Counted from the stretch's first letter, positions 25,589 to 34,815 are shown. The stretch is 64,000 bases of DNA from Kitasatospora purpeofusca (GCF_000718025.1 NZ_JODS01000001.1:496001-560000), one strand, 5' to 3'. Notes: generated by a model from the sequence alone, not told the origin. Program-made: numbers and translations.

Positions 25589-27097
25589 GTGACTGCATTG
25601 TCTGTGAGCACCTCCGCCGCCGCCTCGCTGCGCGCGGACGCCCTGGTGATCGGCGTGGCGAAGGGCTCCAAGGGCATCGTGCTGGCCCCGGGCGGCGAGG
25701 CCGTGGCCGAGGCGTTCGAGGGCAAGCTGGCCGAGGTTCTCGCCACCCTGGGCGCGACCGGCGCCGAGGGCGACGCCGTCAAGGTGCCCGCCCCGGCCGG
25801 TCTGAAGGCCGCGCTCGTGCTCGCGGTCGGCCTCGGCGACGCCGTCGAGGGCGGGTACGCGCCGGAGGCGCTGCGCCGCGCGGCCGGTGTCGCCGCCCGC
25901 ACCCTGGCCGGCAGCAAGAAGGTCGCGCTGGCCCTGCCGGCCGAGTCCGCCGAGGAGGTCGAGGCGGTCGCGCTGGGCGCCCTGCTCGGCACCTACGCGT
26001 ACGGCACCTACAAGAGCAACGGCAACGGCGGCAAGGAGCCGGTCGGCGAGCTGCTGGTGCTCTCGACCCGCAAGGGCAGCAAGGACGCCAAGGCCGCGGT
26101 CGAGCGCGCCGTCGCCGTCGGCGAGGAGATGAACCGCGCCCGCGACCTGATCAACGCCGCGCCGAACGACCTGAACCCGAAGTCCTTCGCCGCGATCGCC
26201 CAGGCCGCCGGCAAGGAGCACGGCCTGAAGGTCGAGGTGCTGGACGAGAAGGCCCTGCTCAAGGGCGGCTTCGGCGGCCTGCTGGGCGTCGGCAACGGCT
26301 CGGCCAACCCGCCGCGGCTGGTGAAGGTGGCGTACACCCACCCGAAGGCGAAGGCCACCCTGGCGTTCGTCGGCAAGGGCATCACCTACGACTCGGGCGG
26401 CATCTCGCTGAAGCCGGCCGGCCACAACGAGACCATGAAGTGCGACATGGCCGGTGCCGCCGCGGTGTTCGCCGCCGTCGTCGCCGCCAAGCGCCTCGGC
26501 CTCCAGGTCAACGTCACCGCGTGGCTGGCGCTGGCCGAGAACATGCCGTCCGGCACGGCCACCCGCCCGGGCGACGTGCTGCGGATGTACGGCGGCAAGA
26601 CCGTCGAGGTCCTGAACACCGACGCCGAGGGCCGCCTGGTGCTGGCCGACGCCATCGTGCGGGCCGGCGAGGAGAACCCGGACGTCATCGTCGACGTGGC
26701 GACCCTGACCGGCGCGATGATCCTGGCGCTGGGCAACCGCACCTTCGGTGTGATGGCCAACAACGACGAGCTGCGCGCGGACCTGCACGCGGTGGCCGGC
26801 GAGGTGGGCGAGCAGTCCTGGCCGATGCCGCTGCCGGCCGAGCTGCGCAAGGGCATGACCGAGTCGACCATCGCCGACCTGGCCAACATGGGCGAGCGGA
26901 TGGGCGGCGGCCTGGTGGCCGGCCTGTTCCTGAAGGAGTTCGTGGCCGAGGGCATCGACTGGGCGCACCTGGACATCGCCGGCCCGGCGTTCCACGAGGC
27001 CGCGCCGTTCGGCTACACCCCGCGGGGCGGCACCGCCTCCGCGGTCCGCACCCTGGTCCGCTTCGCCGAGCAGAAGGCCGCGGGCGGCAAGGGCTGA
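25589..27097 (+). CDS. pepA: Leucyl aminopeptidase (M17 family)
   Basis: 502 aa from GTG 25589 with AGGA at 25577; the in-frame extension to 25343 runs through the long hairpin and is rejected. The catalytic C-terminal domain shows KGITYDSGGISLKPAG (metal-binding Lys/Asp), MKCDMAGAAAV and the M17 signature NTDAEGRL. It is a cytosolic two-metal exopeptidase that releases N-terminal residues in peptide turnover. It is monocistronic, with a strong terminator 18 bases downstream. Confidence 0.96.
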   Translation: MTALSVSTSAAASLRADALVIGVAKGSKGIVLAPGGEAVAEAFEGKLAEVLATLGATGAEGDAVKVPAPAGLKAALVLAVGLGDAVEGGYAPEALRRAAGVAARTLAGSKKVALALPAESAEEVEAVALGALLGTYAYGTYKSNGNGGKEPVGELLVLSTRKGSKDAKAAVERAVAVGEEMNRARDLINAAPNDLNPKSFAAIAQAAGKEHGLKVEVLDEKALLKGGFGGLLGVGNGSANPPRLVKVAYTHPKAKATLAFVGKGITYDSGGISLKPAGHNETMKCDMAGAAAVFAAVVAAKRLGLQVNVTAWLALAENMPSGTATRPGDVLRMYGGKTVEVLNTDAEGRLVLADAIVRAGEENPDVIVDVATLTGAMILALGNRTFGVMANNDELRADLHAVAGEVGEQSWPMPLPAELRKGMTESTIADLANMGERMGGGLVAGLFLKEFVAEGIDWAHLDIAGPAFHEAAPFGYTPRGGTASAVRTLVRFAEQKAAGGKG

Positions 27098-27114
27098 CGG
27101 ACGGGTACGACCGA

Positions 27115-27150
27115 GGACGGGGTCCGGCGCGCACGCGCCGGGCCCCGTCC
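27115..27150 (+). terminator. Terminator of pepA
   Basis: A 16-bp stem (27115-27130 with 27135-27150, one G-U pair) starting 18 bases after the pepA stop. Confidence 0.85.
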
Positions 27151-27503
27151 GGCTTCCGCCGCGGGTTACCTGCGAGTAGGGGGCGCGGGCGCGCTCCGCA
27201 CCCGTGTTCGCTGCGGGCGAAACTTTGTTCCACAGTGCGGAACCACCGGCTGCGAGGGCACCCGGAAACCCTCTCCAGCCCCCTGTCAACCCCGCCTTGA
27301 GCTGCGACGATGCCCCTCCGTCCGGGGTAATCCCACCCCTGCGACCACCCTCAGGGACACCCCTGGGGTGGACCCGGACATCAGCCGCCGCGAACAAGTG
27401 CGAAGATGTATTTCCGGCACGACTGGGCGCCCCACAAGGGCTTCCGACCCACCGGACCGCGACCGGCCCGGCGATCCACATCCCATTGCATGGAGGACGT
27501 GAC
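27151..27503. other. Intergenic region upstream of lpdA
   Basis: 353 bases with no convincing gene; a long in-frame upstream extension of lpdA exists but lacks coding character. It includes GTTACCTGCGAGTAG (27165-27179), an imperfect dyad that resembles TetR-type fatty-acid operators, and CACCCCTGGGGTG (about 27357-27369), a palindrome. The lpdA promoter must lie here, and sequence near 27370-27480 is less G/C-rich. Confidence 0.5.
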
Positions 27504-28892
27504 GTGGCGAACGACGCCAGCACCGTTTTCGACGTAGTCATTCTCGGAGGCGGAAGCGGCGGTTACGCCGCGGCGCTCCGCGGCGCCCAGCTGGGCCTGA
27601 GCGTCGCCCTGGTCGAGAAGGGTGAGCTCGGCGGCACCTGCCTGCACCGCGGCTGCATCCCGACCAAGGCGCTGCTGCACGCGGCCGAGATCGCCGACGA
27701 GACGAAGGAGGCCGCCGAGTTCGGCGTGCTGGCCACCTTCCAGGGCATCGACATCAACGGCGTCCACAAGTACAAGGACGACGTCGTCGCCGGCCTGTAC
27801 AAGGGCCTCCAGGGCCTGGTGGCGTCCCGCAAGGTGACCTTCATCCAGGGCGAGGGCAAGCTCTCCTCGCAGACCTCGGTGGACGTCAACGGCCAGCGCA
27901 TCGAGGGCCGCCACATCCTCCTGGCCACCGGTTCCGTGCCGCGCTCGATCCCGGGTCTGGAGATCGACGGCAACCGCGTCATCTCCTCGGACCACGCCCT
28001 CAAGCTCGACCGCATCCCGCAGTCGGCCGTCATCCTCGGCGGCGGCGTGATCGGTGTCGAGTTCGCCTCCGTCTGGAAGTCGTTCGGCGTCGACGTCACC
28101 ATCGTCGAGGCCCTGCCGCACCTGGTCCCGCTGGAGGACGAGAACTCCTCCAAGCTGCTGGAGCGCGCCTTCCGCAAGCGTGGCATCAAGTTCGAGCTCA
28201 AGGCCCGCTTCTCCGGCGTCGAGTACACCGAGACCGGTGTGCGCGTCTCCACCGAGAACGGCAAGCAGATCGACGCCGACCTGCTGCTCGTCGCCATCGG
28301 CCGCGGCCCGGTCTCGGCCGGCCTCGGCTACGAGGAGAACGGCGTCGCGATGGACCGCGGCTACGTCCTCGTCGACGAGTACATGCGCACCAACGTGCCG
28401 ACCATCTCGGCCGTCGGCGACCTGGCCCCGACCCTGCAGCTGGCCCACGTCGGCTTCGCCGAGGGCATCCTCGTCGCGGAGCGCCTGGCCGGCCTCAAGC
28501 CGGTGCCGATCGACTACGACGGCGTCCCGCGCGTGACCTACTCCAACCCCGAGGTGGCCTCCGTCGGCATCTCCGAGGCCAAGGCCGTCGAGCTGTACGG
28601 CAAGGAGAAGGTCGTCACCGTCAAGTACAACCTGGCCGGCAACGGCAAGAGCAAGATCCTGAAGACCGCCGGCGAGATCAAGCTCGTCCAGGTCAAGGAC
28701 GGCGCCGTGGTCGGCGTCCACATGGTCGGCGCCCGCATGGGCGAGCAGGTCGGAGAGGCCCAGCTGATCTACAACTGGGAGGCTCTCCCGGCCGAGGTCG
28801 CGCAGCTCATCCACGCGCACCCGACCCAGTCCGAGGCCCTGGGCGAGGCGCACCTGGCGCTGGCCGGCAAGCCGCTGCACGCGCACGACTGA
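27504..28892 (+). CDS. lpdA: Dihydrolipoyl dehydrogenase (E3)
   Basis: 462 aa from GTG 27504 with GGAGGAC at 27492. FAD motif VILGGGSGGYAAAL; redox-active disulfide in GGTCLHRGCIPTKAL (C46 and C51); NAD-binding VILGGGVIGVEFASVW; C-terminal catalytic dyad in IHAHPTQSEALGE. It reoxidises the dihydrolipoyl arms of 2-oxoacid dehydrogenase E2 subunits. sucB (E2) follows after 60 bases, so the two are likely one operon. Confidence 0.97.
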   Translation: MANDASTVFDVVILGGGSGGYAAALRGAQLGLSVALVEKGELGGTCLHRGCIPTKALLHAAEIADETKEAAEFGVLATFQGIDINGVHKYKDDVVAGLYKGLQGLVASRKVTFIQGEGKLSSQTSVDVNGQRIEGRHILLATGSVPRSIPGLEIDGNRVISSDHALKLDRIPQSAVILGGGVIGVEFASVWKSFGVDVTIVEALPHLVPLEDENSSKLLERAFRKRGIKFELKARFSGVEYTETGVRVSTENGKQIDADLLLVAIGRGPVSAGLGYEENGVAMDRGYVLVDEYMRTNVPTISAVGDLAPTLQLAHVGFAEGILVAERLAGLKPVPIDYDGVPRVTYSNPEVASVGISEAKAVELYGKEKVVTVKYNLAGNGKSKILKTAGEIKLVQVKDGAVVGVHMVGARMGEQVGEAQLIYNWEALPAEVAQLIHAHPTQSEALGEAHLALAGKPLHAHD

Positions 28893-28952
28893 TCGCGCCC
28901 CCACACCCCCCATCTTCCAGTTCGCAAGACTTGAATAGGAGTCGCTGAAACC

Positions 28953-30731
28953 ATGGCGGTCTCAGTAACACTGCCCGCGCTGGGCGAGAGCGTTTCCGAG
29001 GGCACTGTCACCCGTTGGCTGAAGGCCGAGGGTGAGCGTGTGGAGGTCGACGAGCCGCTGCTCGAGGTGTCGACCGACAAGGTCGACACCGAGATCCCGG
29101 CCCCGGCCTCCGGCATTCTGGCCTCGATCAAGGTCGGCGAGGACGAGACCGTCGAGGTCGGCGCCGAGCTGGCGATCATCGACGACGGCTCGGGCGCTCC
29201 GGTCGCCGCCGCGGCTCCGGCCGCCGCTGCTCCGGCTCCGGCTCCGGCCCCGGTCGCGGAGGCCCCGGCCGCCGCTCCGGCTCCGGTCGCCCCGGCCGCC
29301 CCGGCCCCCGTTGCCGCCCCGGCTCCGGTCGCCGCCGCTCCGGCCGCCCCGGCCGCCGACGCCACCCCGGTGCTGCTGCCGGCCCTGGGCGAGTCGGTCA
29401 CCGAGGGCACCGTCACCCGCTGGCTGAAGGCCGAGGGTGACACCGTCGAGATCGACGAGCCGCTGCTCGAGGTCTCCACCGACAAGGTCGACACCGAGAT
29501 CCCGTCGCCGGTCGCCGGCACCCTGGTGAAGATCCTGGTCGCCGAGGACGACACCGCCGAGGTCGGCGCCCAGCTCGCGCTGATCGGTGCCGCGGGCGCC
29601 GTCGCCGCCGCCCCGGCCCCGGCTGCCGCTCCGGCTCCGGCTCCGGCCGCTGCCCCGGTCGCTGCTCCGGCTCCCGTTGCCGCCCCGGCCCCGGTGGCCG
29701 CTCCGGCTCCGGTCGCCCCGGCCGCTCCGGCCCCCGTTGCCGCCCCGGCCCCGGTCGCCCCGGCTGCCGCTCCGGCTCCGGCCGCCCCGGTGGCCGACGC
29801 CGGTGACGCCTACGTCACCCCGCTGGTGCGCAAGCTCGCCGCCGAGCACGGCGTCGCGCTGACCGCTGTCACCGGCACCGGTGTCGGCGGCCGCATCCGC
29901 AAGCAGGACGTCCTGGCCGCCGCCGAGGCCGCCAAGGCCGCGCCGGCCCCGGTCGCCGCTGCCCCGGTCGCGGCCGCCGCCGCGCCGAAGGCCGCCGCCG
30001 CCCCGTCGGCCCTGCGCGGCCAGACGGTCAAGATGACCCGCATGCGCAAGGTCATCGGCGACAACATGATGAAGGCCCTGCACGAGCAGGCGCAGCTCAC
30101 CAGCGTGGTCGAGGTGGACGTCACCCGGATCATGTCGCTGCGCGCCAAGGCCAAGGACTCCTTCCTCGCCCGCGAGGGCGTGAAGCTGTCCCCGATGCCG
30201 TTCTTCGTCAAGGCCGCCGCCCAGGCGCTGAAGGCCCACGCGGTCGTCAACGCCCGGATCAACGACGCCGAGGGCACCATCACCTACTTCGACACCGAGA
30301 ACATCGGTATCGCGGTGGACTCGGAGAAGGGTCTGATGACCCCGGTCATCAAGGGTGCGGGCGACCTCAACATCGCCGGTATCTCGAAGAAGACCGCCGA
30401 GCTGGCCGGCAAGGTGCGCGACAGCAAGATCACCCCGGACGAGCTGTCCGGCGCCACCTTCACCATCAGCAACACCGGCTCGCGCGGCGCGCTGTTCGAC
30501 ACCGTCATCGTGCCGCCGAACCAGGCCGCCATCCTGGGCATCGGCGCGACGGTCAAGCGCCCGGTCGTCATCGAGGCCGACGGCGGCACCGCCATCGGCA
30601 TCCGTGACATGACCTACCTGTCGCTCTCCTACGACCACCGCCTGGTGGACGGCGCCGACGCCGCCCGCTACCTGGTGGCGGTCAAGGAGATCCTGGAGGC
30701 CGGCGAGTTCGAGGTCGAGCTCGGCCTGTAA
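28953..30731 (+). CDS. sucB: Dihydrolipoamide acyltransferase E2 with two lipoyl domains (2-oxoglutarate dehydrogenase type)
   Basis: 592 aa, ATG with AGGAG upstream. Two almost identical lipoyl domains have the modified lysine in EVSTDKVDTEI (K43 and K178). Ala/Pro-rich linkers separate them from a peripheral-subunit-binding domain (VRKLAAEHGVALTAVTGTGV) and a catalytic domain with SYDHRLVDGADAARYL (H562). In actinobacteria such E2 proteins can serve pyruvate and 2-oxoglutarate dehydrogenases. It is downstream of lpdA; the lipoate enzymes LipB and LipA are encoded 14 kb away. Confidence 0.95.
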   Translation: MAVSVTLPALGESVSEGTVTRWLKAEGERVEVDEPLLEVSTDKVDTEIPAPASGILASIKVGEDETVEVGAELAIIDDGSGAPVAAAAPAAAAPAPAPAPVAEAPAAAPAPVAPAAPAPVAAPAPVAAAPAAPAADATPVLLPALGESVTEGTVTRWLKAEGDTVEIDEPLLEVSTDKVDTEIPSPVAGTLVKILVAEDDTAEVGAQLALIGAAGAVAAAPAPAAAPAPAPAAAPVAAPAPVAAPAPVAAPAPVAPAAPAPVAAPAPVAPAAAPAPAAPVADAGDAYVTPLVRKLAAEHGVALTAVTGTGVGGRIRKQDVLAAAEAAKAAPAPVAAAPVAAAAAPKAAAAPSALRGQTVKMTRMRKVIGDNMMKALHEQAQLTSVVEVDVTRIMSLRAKAKDSFLAREGVKLSPMPFFVKAAAQALKAHAVVNARINDAEGTITYFDTENIGIAVDSEKGLMTPVIKGAGDLNIAGISKKTAELAGKVRDSKITPDELSGATFTISNTGSRGALFDTVIVPPNQAAILGIGATVKRPVVIEADGGTAIGIRDMTYLSLSYDHRLVDGADAARYLVAVKEILEAGEFEVELGL

Positions 30732-30764
30732 GGCTCCGCCCGAGGGTCCCCCTCCGGCAGCACC

Positions 30765-30800
30765 GGAACCCCGCGTCGTCCCCGGACGGCGCGGGGTTCC
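30765..30800 (+). terminator. Terminator of lpdA-sucB
   Basis: An 11-bp outer stem (30765-30775 with 30790-30800) continued inward by a short CGTCC/GGACG helix, located 34 bases after the sucB stop. Confidence 0.78.
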
Positions 30801-30932
30801 GCGCGTCCGGGGCGGGCCGGCGGCGGACGGTGGGGGCGTCCTGGCGCCGTTCCGGGTTTTTCGTGCCGTTCCGGGCGATTCACCCGCTCTTCGCATGCGC
30901 GCGTGCGGCCGAACAGGGATGCTGGAGCGGTG

Positions 30933-31448
30933 ATGGACGAGACCGACTTCTGGCAGATCATCGACGACACCCGGGAGGACGCCGAGGGCGACCCGGACGA
31001 GCAGGCGGACCGTCTGGTGGAACGGCTCGTGGAGCTGACCCCGGACGACGTCATCGACTTCGCCCGGCTCTTCGAGGCCCGGTTCCAGCGTGCCTACCGC
31101 CACGACCTGTGGGGTGCGGCCTACCTGCTGCTGGGCGGGGCCTCCGAGGACTCCTTCGACTTCTTCCGGTGCTGGCTGATCGGTCAGGGCCGGGAGGTCT
31201 TCGAGGGCGGGCTGCACGAGCCGGACGACCTGGCCGACCTGCTGCCCGGCTTCGACGAGGAGGAGGACGGCGAGGCCGAGGACCTCGGCTACGCGGCCGA
31301 CGAGGCGTACGAGCAGCTGACCGCGCTGCCGCTGCCCGAGGTGGGCGGACGCCAGCCCGCGCAGCCGTTCGGAGCCGCGTTCGACTTCGACGACCCCGAG
31401 GTCATGGCAAAACGGTTCCCCAAGCTCTGGGAGCGGTACGGGGACTGA
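30933..31448 (+). CDS. DUF4240 domain protein
   Basis: 171 aa from ATG 30933 with GGAG at 30924. It begins MDETDFWQIIDDTREDAEGD and has HDLWGAAYLLLGGASEDSFDFFRCWLIGQG, the DUF4240 pattern seen in many streptomycete proteins, and is very acidic. It is cytoplasmic and its function is unknown. It lies between the sucB terminator and a convergent DUF2510 gene. Confidence 0.85.
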   Translation: MDETDFWQIIDDTREDAEGDPDEQADRLVERLVELTPDDVIDFARLFEARFQRAYRHDLWGAAYLLLGGASEDSFDFFRCWLIGQGREVFEGGLHEPDDLADLLPGFDEEEDGEAEDLGYAADEAYEQLTALPLPEVGGRQPAQPFGAAFDFDDPEVMAKRFPKLWERYGD

Positions 31449-31480
31449 CTCCGGCGGGACGGTCCGGGCGGACCCGGCGC

Positions 31481-31507
31481 ACCTGGTGGACCTGGTGGAC
31501 CTGGTGG
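31481..31507. repeat. Three perfect tandem copies of a 9-bp unit
   Basis: ACCTGGTGG is repeated three times head to tail between the convergent DUF4240 and DUF2510 genes. It lies outside coding sequence. Confidence 0.8.
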
Positions 31508-31529
31508 AGGGACGGACCGGGCGGACGGG

Positions 31530-31568
31530 CCGGGCGGGCCGGGGCTCGCGGCCGCCGGGCCCGCCCGG
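31530..31568. terminator. Shared terminator of the DUF4240 and DUF2510 genes
   Basis: An 11-bp GC stem (31530-31540 with 31558-31568) around a 17-nt loop that can fold further, located between convergent stops. Confidence 0.65.
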
Positions 31569-31576
31569 GCGGCGGC

Positions 31577-32617
31577 TCAGGCGTTGGAGCCCGCCGCCTC
31601 GCTGGTGTCCTGCTTGATGCCCTTGAGGATCTGGTCCAGCACGGACGGGTCGGGCGCGCCCGCGGCGTCGTCCACCCCGCCCTCGAAGGCCACGAAGCCG
31701 CCGCCCTTGGCGGGGACGGCCACCATCAGGATGTAGCCCTTGCTGCCGTCCGAGGTGGTGATGTGCCAGCGCACCGCGTACCCGGAGATGCCCGCGACCG
31801 TGGTGCTGGAGGAGCCCGCGTCGGTGTGCCCGGTGATGTTGCTGAAGATCGCCGCCGCGTAGGCCGGCATGGCCGCCTCGGCCGCCGCCCGGGCGGTGGT
31901 GCCGGCGATGGTGTCCTTCTCCACCGAGAACTGGCCCCGGATGCAGTTGCCGCCGCCGGGGCAGGTGTACTGGCCGCTGCCGAGGAAGACGGTGGAGTGG
32001 GAGCCGCTGGTGTTCGCCTCCCAGCCCTCGAACACCGGCACGGTGATGGCGTGCTGCGGGTCCGCCACGGTGTCCTTGAGCACCGGGCTCGGCTTCGGCG
32101 GCGTGGTCGGCGGCGGCGGGGAGGACCTGGTCGGGCTGGGGGTGGTGGCGCTCGGGCTCGGTGTGTCGGTGACGGTGACGGTGGTCACCGGCTGGGTCGG
32201 CTTGGCGATGGGGCTGTCGCCACCGCTGTTGAGCGCCACCGCGGCCACCACGCCGACCACGGCCAGCACGCCGACCACGATGCCGATGGCCGTCCCGGTC
32301 CTGATCCGGTTCGGCCGCTCCGGCGGCGGATAGGCGGCCGGCGGGTAGCCGTACGCCGGCGGGTTCTGCGCCGGGTAGCCGTACCCGGGCTGCCCCTGCT
32401 GCGGGGCGCCGTAGCCGTAGGCCGGCGGCGCGGGTGCGGAACCCCCCGAGGGGTTCTGCCAGGCGACCTGTGTCGGGGCGTCGGCAATCGGGCCGCCGCC
32501 CGCCTGGACGGGGCGGACGTCACTGGTCCAGGCCGTGCCGTCCCACCAGCGCTCATGACCGGCCGTGCCGTCCGCACCCGGTACCGGGTACCACCCGGGA
32601 GGCGTCGAGTTGCTCAC
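31577..32617 (-). CDS. Membrane-anchored DUF2510 protein
   Basis: 346 aa, GTG start. The N-terminal DUF2510 motif is PPGWYPVPGADGTAGHERWW with DGTAWT. A Pro/Gly/Tyr-rich cytoplasmic region with YGYP-like repeats follows, then one transmembrane helix (about residues 108-130), a Thr/Pro/Ser-rich linker and an extracellular domain of about 180 residues. That domain has a CPGGGNC loop that could form a disulfide. DUF2510 is common in actinobacterial surface proteins; the specific role is unknown. Confidence 0.85.
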   Translation of the reverse strand: MSNSTPPGWYPVPGADGTAGHERWWDGTAWTSDVRPVQAGGGPIADAPTQVAWQNPSGGSAPAPPAYGYGAPQQGQPGYGYPAQNPPAYGYPPAAYPPPERPNRIRTGTAIGIVVGVLAVVGVVAAVALNSGGDSPIAKPTQPVTTVTVTDTPSPSATTPSPTRSSPPPPTTPPKPSPVLKDTVADPQHAITVPVFEGWEANTSGSHSTVFLGSGQYTCPGGGNCIRGQFSVEKDTIAGTTARAAAEAAMPAYAAAIFSNITGHTDAGSSSTTVAGISGYAVRWHITTSDGSKGYILMVAVPAKGGGFVAFEGGVDDAAGAPDPSVLDQILKGIKQDTSEAAGSNA

Positions 32618-32770
32618 GGCCGTAACCTACCCGTCCGGGTGACGCTCCAGACAGGGCGGGTCTGTCACGACTCTGCACCACCCGCGCACCGGATCTGACG
32701 CTGCGTCAGCGCGACGGGAAGGGTCGTGCGGGAACGGTCGGGCGGGTGGCTCGGCCGGCCGGCCGGTCGC

Positions 32771-33295
32771 TCAGTCGGCCGCCCGACCGGTCGGCCCGTC
32801 GTCGAGGGACCGGGCCATCCAGATGTCGTCGACGTAGACGCCGTCGATCAGGAACTCCTCCTTGAGCGAACCCTCGACCACGAAGCCGCAGCGCTCGTAG
32901 AGGGCGCGGGCCGGGGCGTTGTGGCCGAGCACCCGCAGGGTGATCCGGCGGGCGCCCTGCTCCTTGGCGGTCCGGCAGGCCGCCCCGACCAGCGCGACGC
33001 CGATGCCCCGGCCGCGCACGGCGGTGTCGACCGCGAGGCCCTGGATCTGGCGCACGTGCTGGTTGCTGGCCAGCGGGGTGGGCGGGACGACCCGGATGTA
33101 GCCGACCACCCGGCCGTCGAGCAGGGCGAGCCGGAACTGGTCCGGGCTGTGGCGTTCGTCGAACACCCCCGCGTCCTCGTCGGGCCTGGGGGCGACCTCG
33201 GCCAGCGCGGTCCAGCTGGAGCGGTTGAGGGCGGCGAGTTCCTTCTCGTCCTCGGCCCGGGCGGGGCGGATGATCAGCTGATCGTTCTCGTGCAT
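32771..33295 (-). CDS. GNAT-family N-acetyltransferase
   Basis: 174 aa from ATG 33295 (ATG 33304 also possible). GNAT features are IRPARAEDEKELAALN, LAVDTAVRGRGIGVALVGAA (acetyl-CoA loop RGRGIG) and NAPARALYERCGFVVEGSLK, resembling the RimI/RimJ-like group with EEFLIDGVYVDD near the C-terminus. A longer reading to 33364 would start inside a tandem repeat and is rejected. The acceptor is unknown. It is divergent from the TIGR01777 epimerase gene. Confidence 0.87.
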   Translation of the reverse strand: MHENDQLIIRPARAEDEKELAALNRSSWTALAEVAPRPDEDAGVFDERHSPDQFRLALLDGRVVGYIRVVPPTPLASNQHVRQIQGLAVDTAVRGRGIGVALVGAACRTAKEQGARRITLRVLGHNAPARALYERCGFVVEGSLKEEFLIDGVYVDDIWMARSLDDGPTGRAAD

Positions 33296-33326
33296 GCGCC
33301 GCATGCTAATCACCCCCGGCCCGGAC

Positions 33327-33419
33327 GTACACGGCAATTCCCGCGACCCGGCCCCGGCGTACACGGCAATTCCCGCGACCCGGCCCCGGCGTACCCGGCA
33401 ATTCCCGCGACCCGGCCGG
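33327..33419. repeat. Three tandem copies of a 32-bp unit in a divergent promoter region
   Basis: Units begin at GTAC 33327, 33359 and 33391. The first two are identical over 32 bases; the third differs at one early position and at its end. The core is GGCAATTCCCGCGACCCGG. The array fills most of the gap between the GNAT gene and the epimerase gene. Confidence 0.9.
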
Positions 33420-33465
33420 ACCGCCGCTCCCGGGAAGGCCCCCGGCCGGCTGCGAGGATGGGCCC

Positions 33466-34371
33466 ATGAGAATCGCGGTCACAGGATCCACGGGACTGAT
33501 CGGCGCGGCACTCGTCGGCTCGCTGCTGGCGGACGGGCACGAGGTGGTGCGGCTGGTCCGGCACCGCTCGCGGACCGGGCCCCGGCCGGACGGCACCACC
33601 GCCATCGGCTGGAACCCGCTGCTGGGCCAGATCGACCGGGCCGGGCTGGCCGGGGTCGAGGCGGTCGTGCACCTGGCGGGCGCCGGCGTCGGCGACCGCC
33701 GGTGGAGCGACTCCTACAAGCGGGAGATCCGGGAGAGCCGGGTCCTGGGCACCGAGACCCTGGCGACCGCCCTGGCCGGACTGGCCGAACCGCCGAAGGT
33801 CCTCGTGAGCGCCTCCGCCGTCGGCTACTACGGGCAGACCGGGGACCGGGTGATCGACGAGTCCTCACCCGCCGGGGACGACTTCCTGGCGGAGGTCTGC
33901 GTGGAGTGGGAGGCCTCGGCCCGGCCGGCCGAGCGGGCCGGGATCCGGGTGGTCCACCCGCGCACCGGGCTCGTCCTCTCCGCCGCCGGGGGCGCGGGCG
34001 GACGGCTCTTCCCGCTGTTCCGGCTGGGCCTCGGCGGCCGGCTCGGCGACGGCCGGCAGTACTGGAGCTTCATCTCGCTCACCGACGAGGTCGCGGCCCT
34101 GCGCTTCCTGATCGACCGGGAGGACATCGAGGGGGCGGTGAACCTGACCGCCCCCGAACCGGTGACCAACGCCGAGCTGACGGCGGCGCTCGGGCGGGTG
34201 CTGCGCCGGCCGACGCCGTTCCCGGTGCCGAAGGCCGTCCTGGACACGGTGCTGGGCGAGCTGGCGGTGGAGGTGGTCGGCAGCCACCGGGTCGTGCCGC
34301 GCCGGCTGCTGGACGCGGGCTTCCGCTTCGCGCACCCGGACGTCGACTCGGCGGTGCTGGCGGCTCTCTGA
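33466..34371 (+). CDS. TIGR01777 family NAD-dependent epimerase/dehydratase-like protein
   Basis: 301 aa. The Rossmann motif TGSTGLIGAALVGSLL is followed by VVHLAGAGVGDRRWSDSYKR, SASAVGYYGQTGDRVIDE and a C-terminal DUF1731 segment ending in LLDAGFRFAHPDVDSAL-like sequence. This is the SulA/YfcH-like TIGR01777 family, whose substrate is not known. A homologue is remembered beside dlaT/sucB and lipB in M. tuberculosis (Rv2216), so this is the last conserved gene before the local insert. Confidence 0.93.
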   Translation: MRIAVTGSTGLIGAALVGSLLADGHEVVRLVRHRSRTGPRPDGTTAIGWNPLLGQIDRAGLAGVEAVVHLAGAGVGDRRWSDSYKREIRESRVLGTETLATALAGLAEPPKVLVSASAVGYYGQTGDRVIDESSPAGDDFLAEVCVEWEASARPAERAGIRVVHPRTGLVLSAAGGAGGRLFPLFRLGLGGRLGDGRQYWSFISLTDEVAALRFLIDREDIEGAVNLTAPEPVTNAELTAALGRVLRRPTPFPVPKAVLDTVLGELAVEVVGSHRVVPRRLLDAGFRFAHPDVDSAVLAAL

Positions 34372-34436
34372 GGTTCGGGCCGCGCCGTTGGGGGTGGCTC
34401 CGGGGCGACTCCCCGAGGCACGGCCCCAGGGCGGCC

Positions 34437-34468
34437 GGGGCCGGACGCGCGCGGTCGCGTCCGGCCCC
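34437..34468 (+). terminator. Terminator of the epimerase gene
   Basis: A perfect 13-bp stem (34437-34449 with 34456-34468) with a 6-nt loop, 65 bases after the stop. Confidence 0.78.
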
Positions 34469-34815
34469 GTCGCGTAGACGCGCTACGACGTCCGCCCTGG
34501 CCAGGGGCATATGCGCAGCGGAGTCCGGGCGACTGCGGCGCAGGGCTCCGAGAGGGGGCGCACGGGAGCACACGGCGGGCGCGCTGCGCGCCCCTGGTGA
34601 CCGTGCGCGCCCGTCGGACGGGAACACGGGCGAGGAGGAGCACAGTCCGTGACCGCGCGGCCACCGGATGCGGCCACTCCCCTTCCCCACCGGGTTCGGG
34701 ACCCGTGTGCTTGTCTGACGCTCGTACTGACTGGGCATCACACCGGTCGGACCGTGTCCCAGCACCCTGCTGCCTGCACCGGCCCGAAATCCCGGGACCA
34801 GGGAGGGAGCCACCA
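34469..34815. other. Upstream region of the amine-oxidase-like gene
   Basis: About 350 bases. It includes a GTG at 34649 with GGAGGAG upstream that opens a frame overlapping the next gene out of phase, and an in-frame upstream GTG at 34597; neither has convincing coding character. A promoter is expected in the less G/C-rich part near 34700-34760. Confidence 0.5.

Noticed and set aside
27165..27179. TetR-type fatty-acid operator before lpdA
   Set aside because: The dyad is imperfect and isolated; no adjacent regulator supports it, so it is only noted in the intergenic entry.
23374..27300. 1308-aa rightward frame across cobT to pepA
   Set aside because: Gly/Arg-rich shadow in another frame, crossing several real genes and terminators.
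33327..33419. Possible CRISPR array
   Set aside because: The three units are directly contiguous with no spacers, and no cas gene is present.
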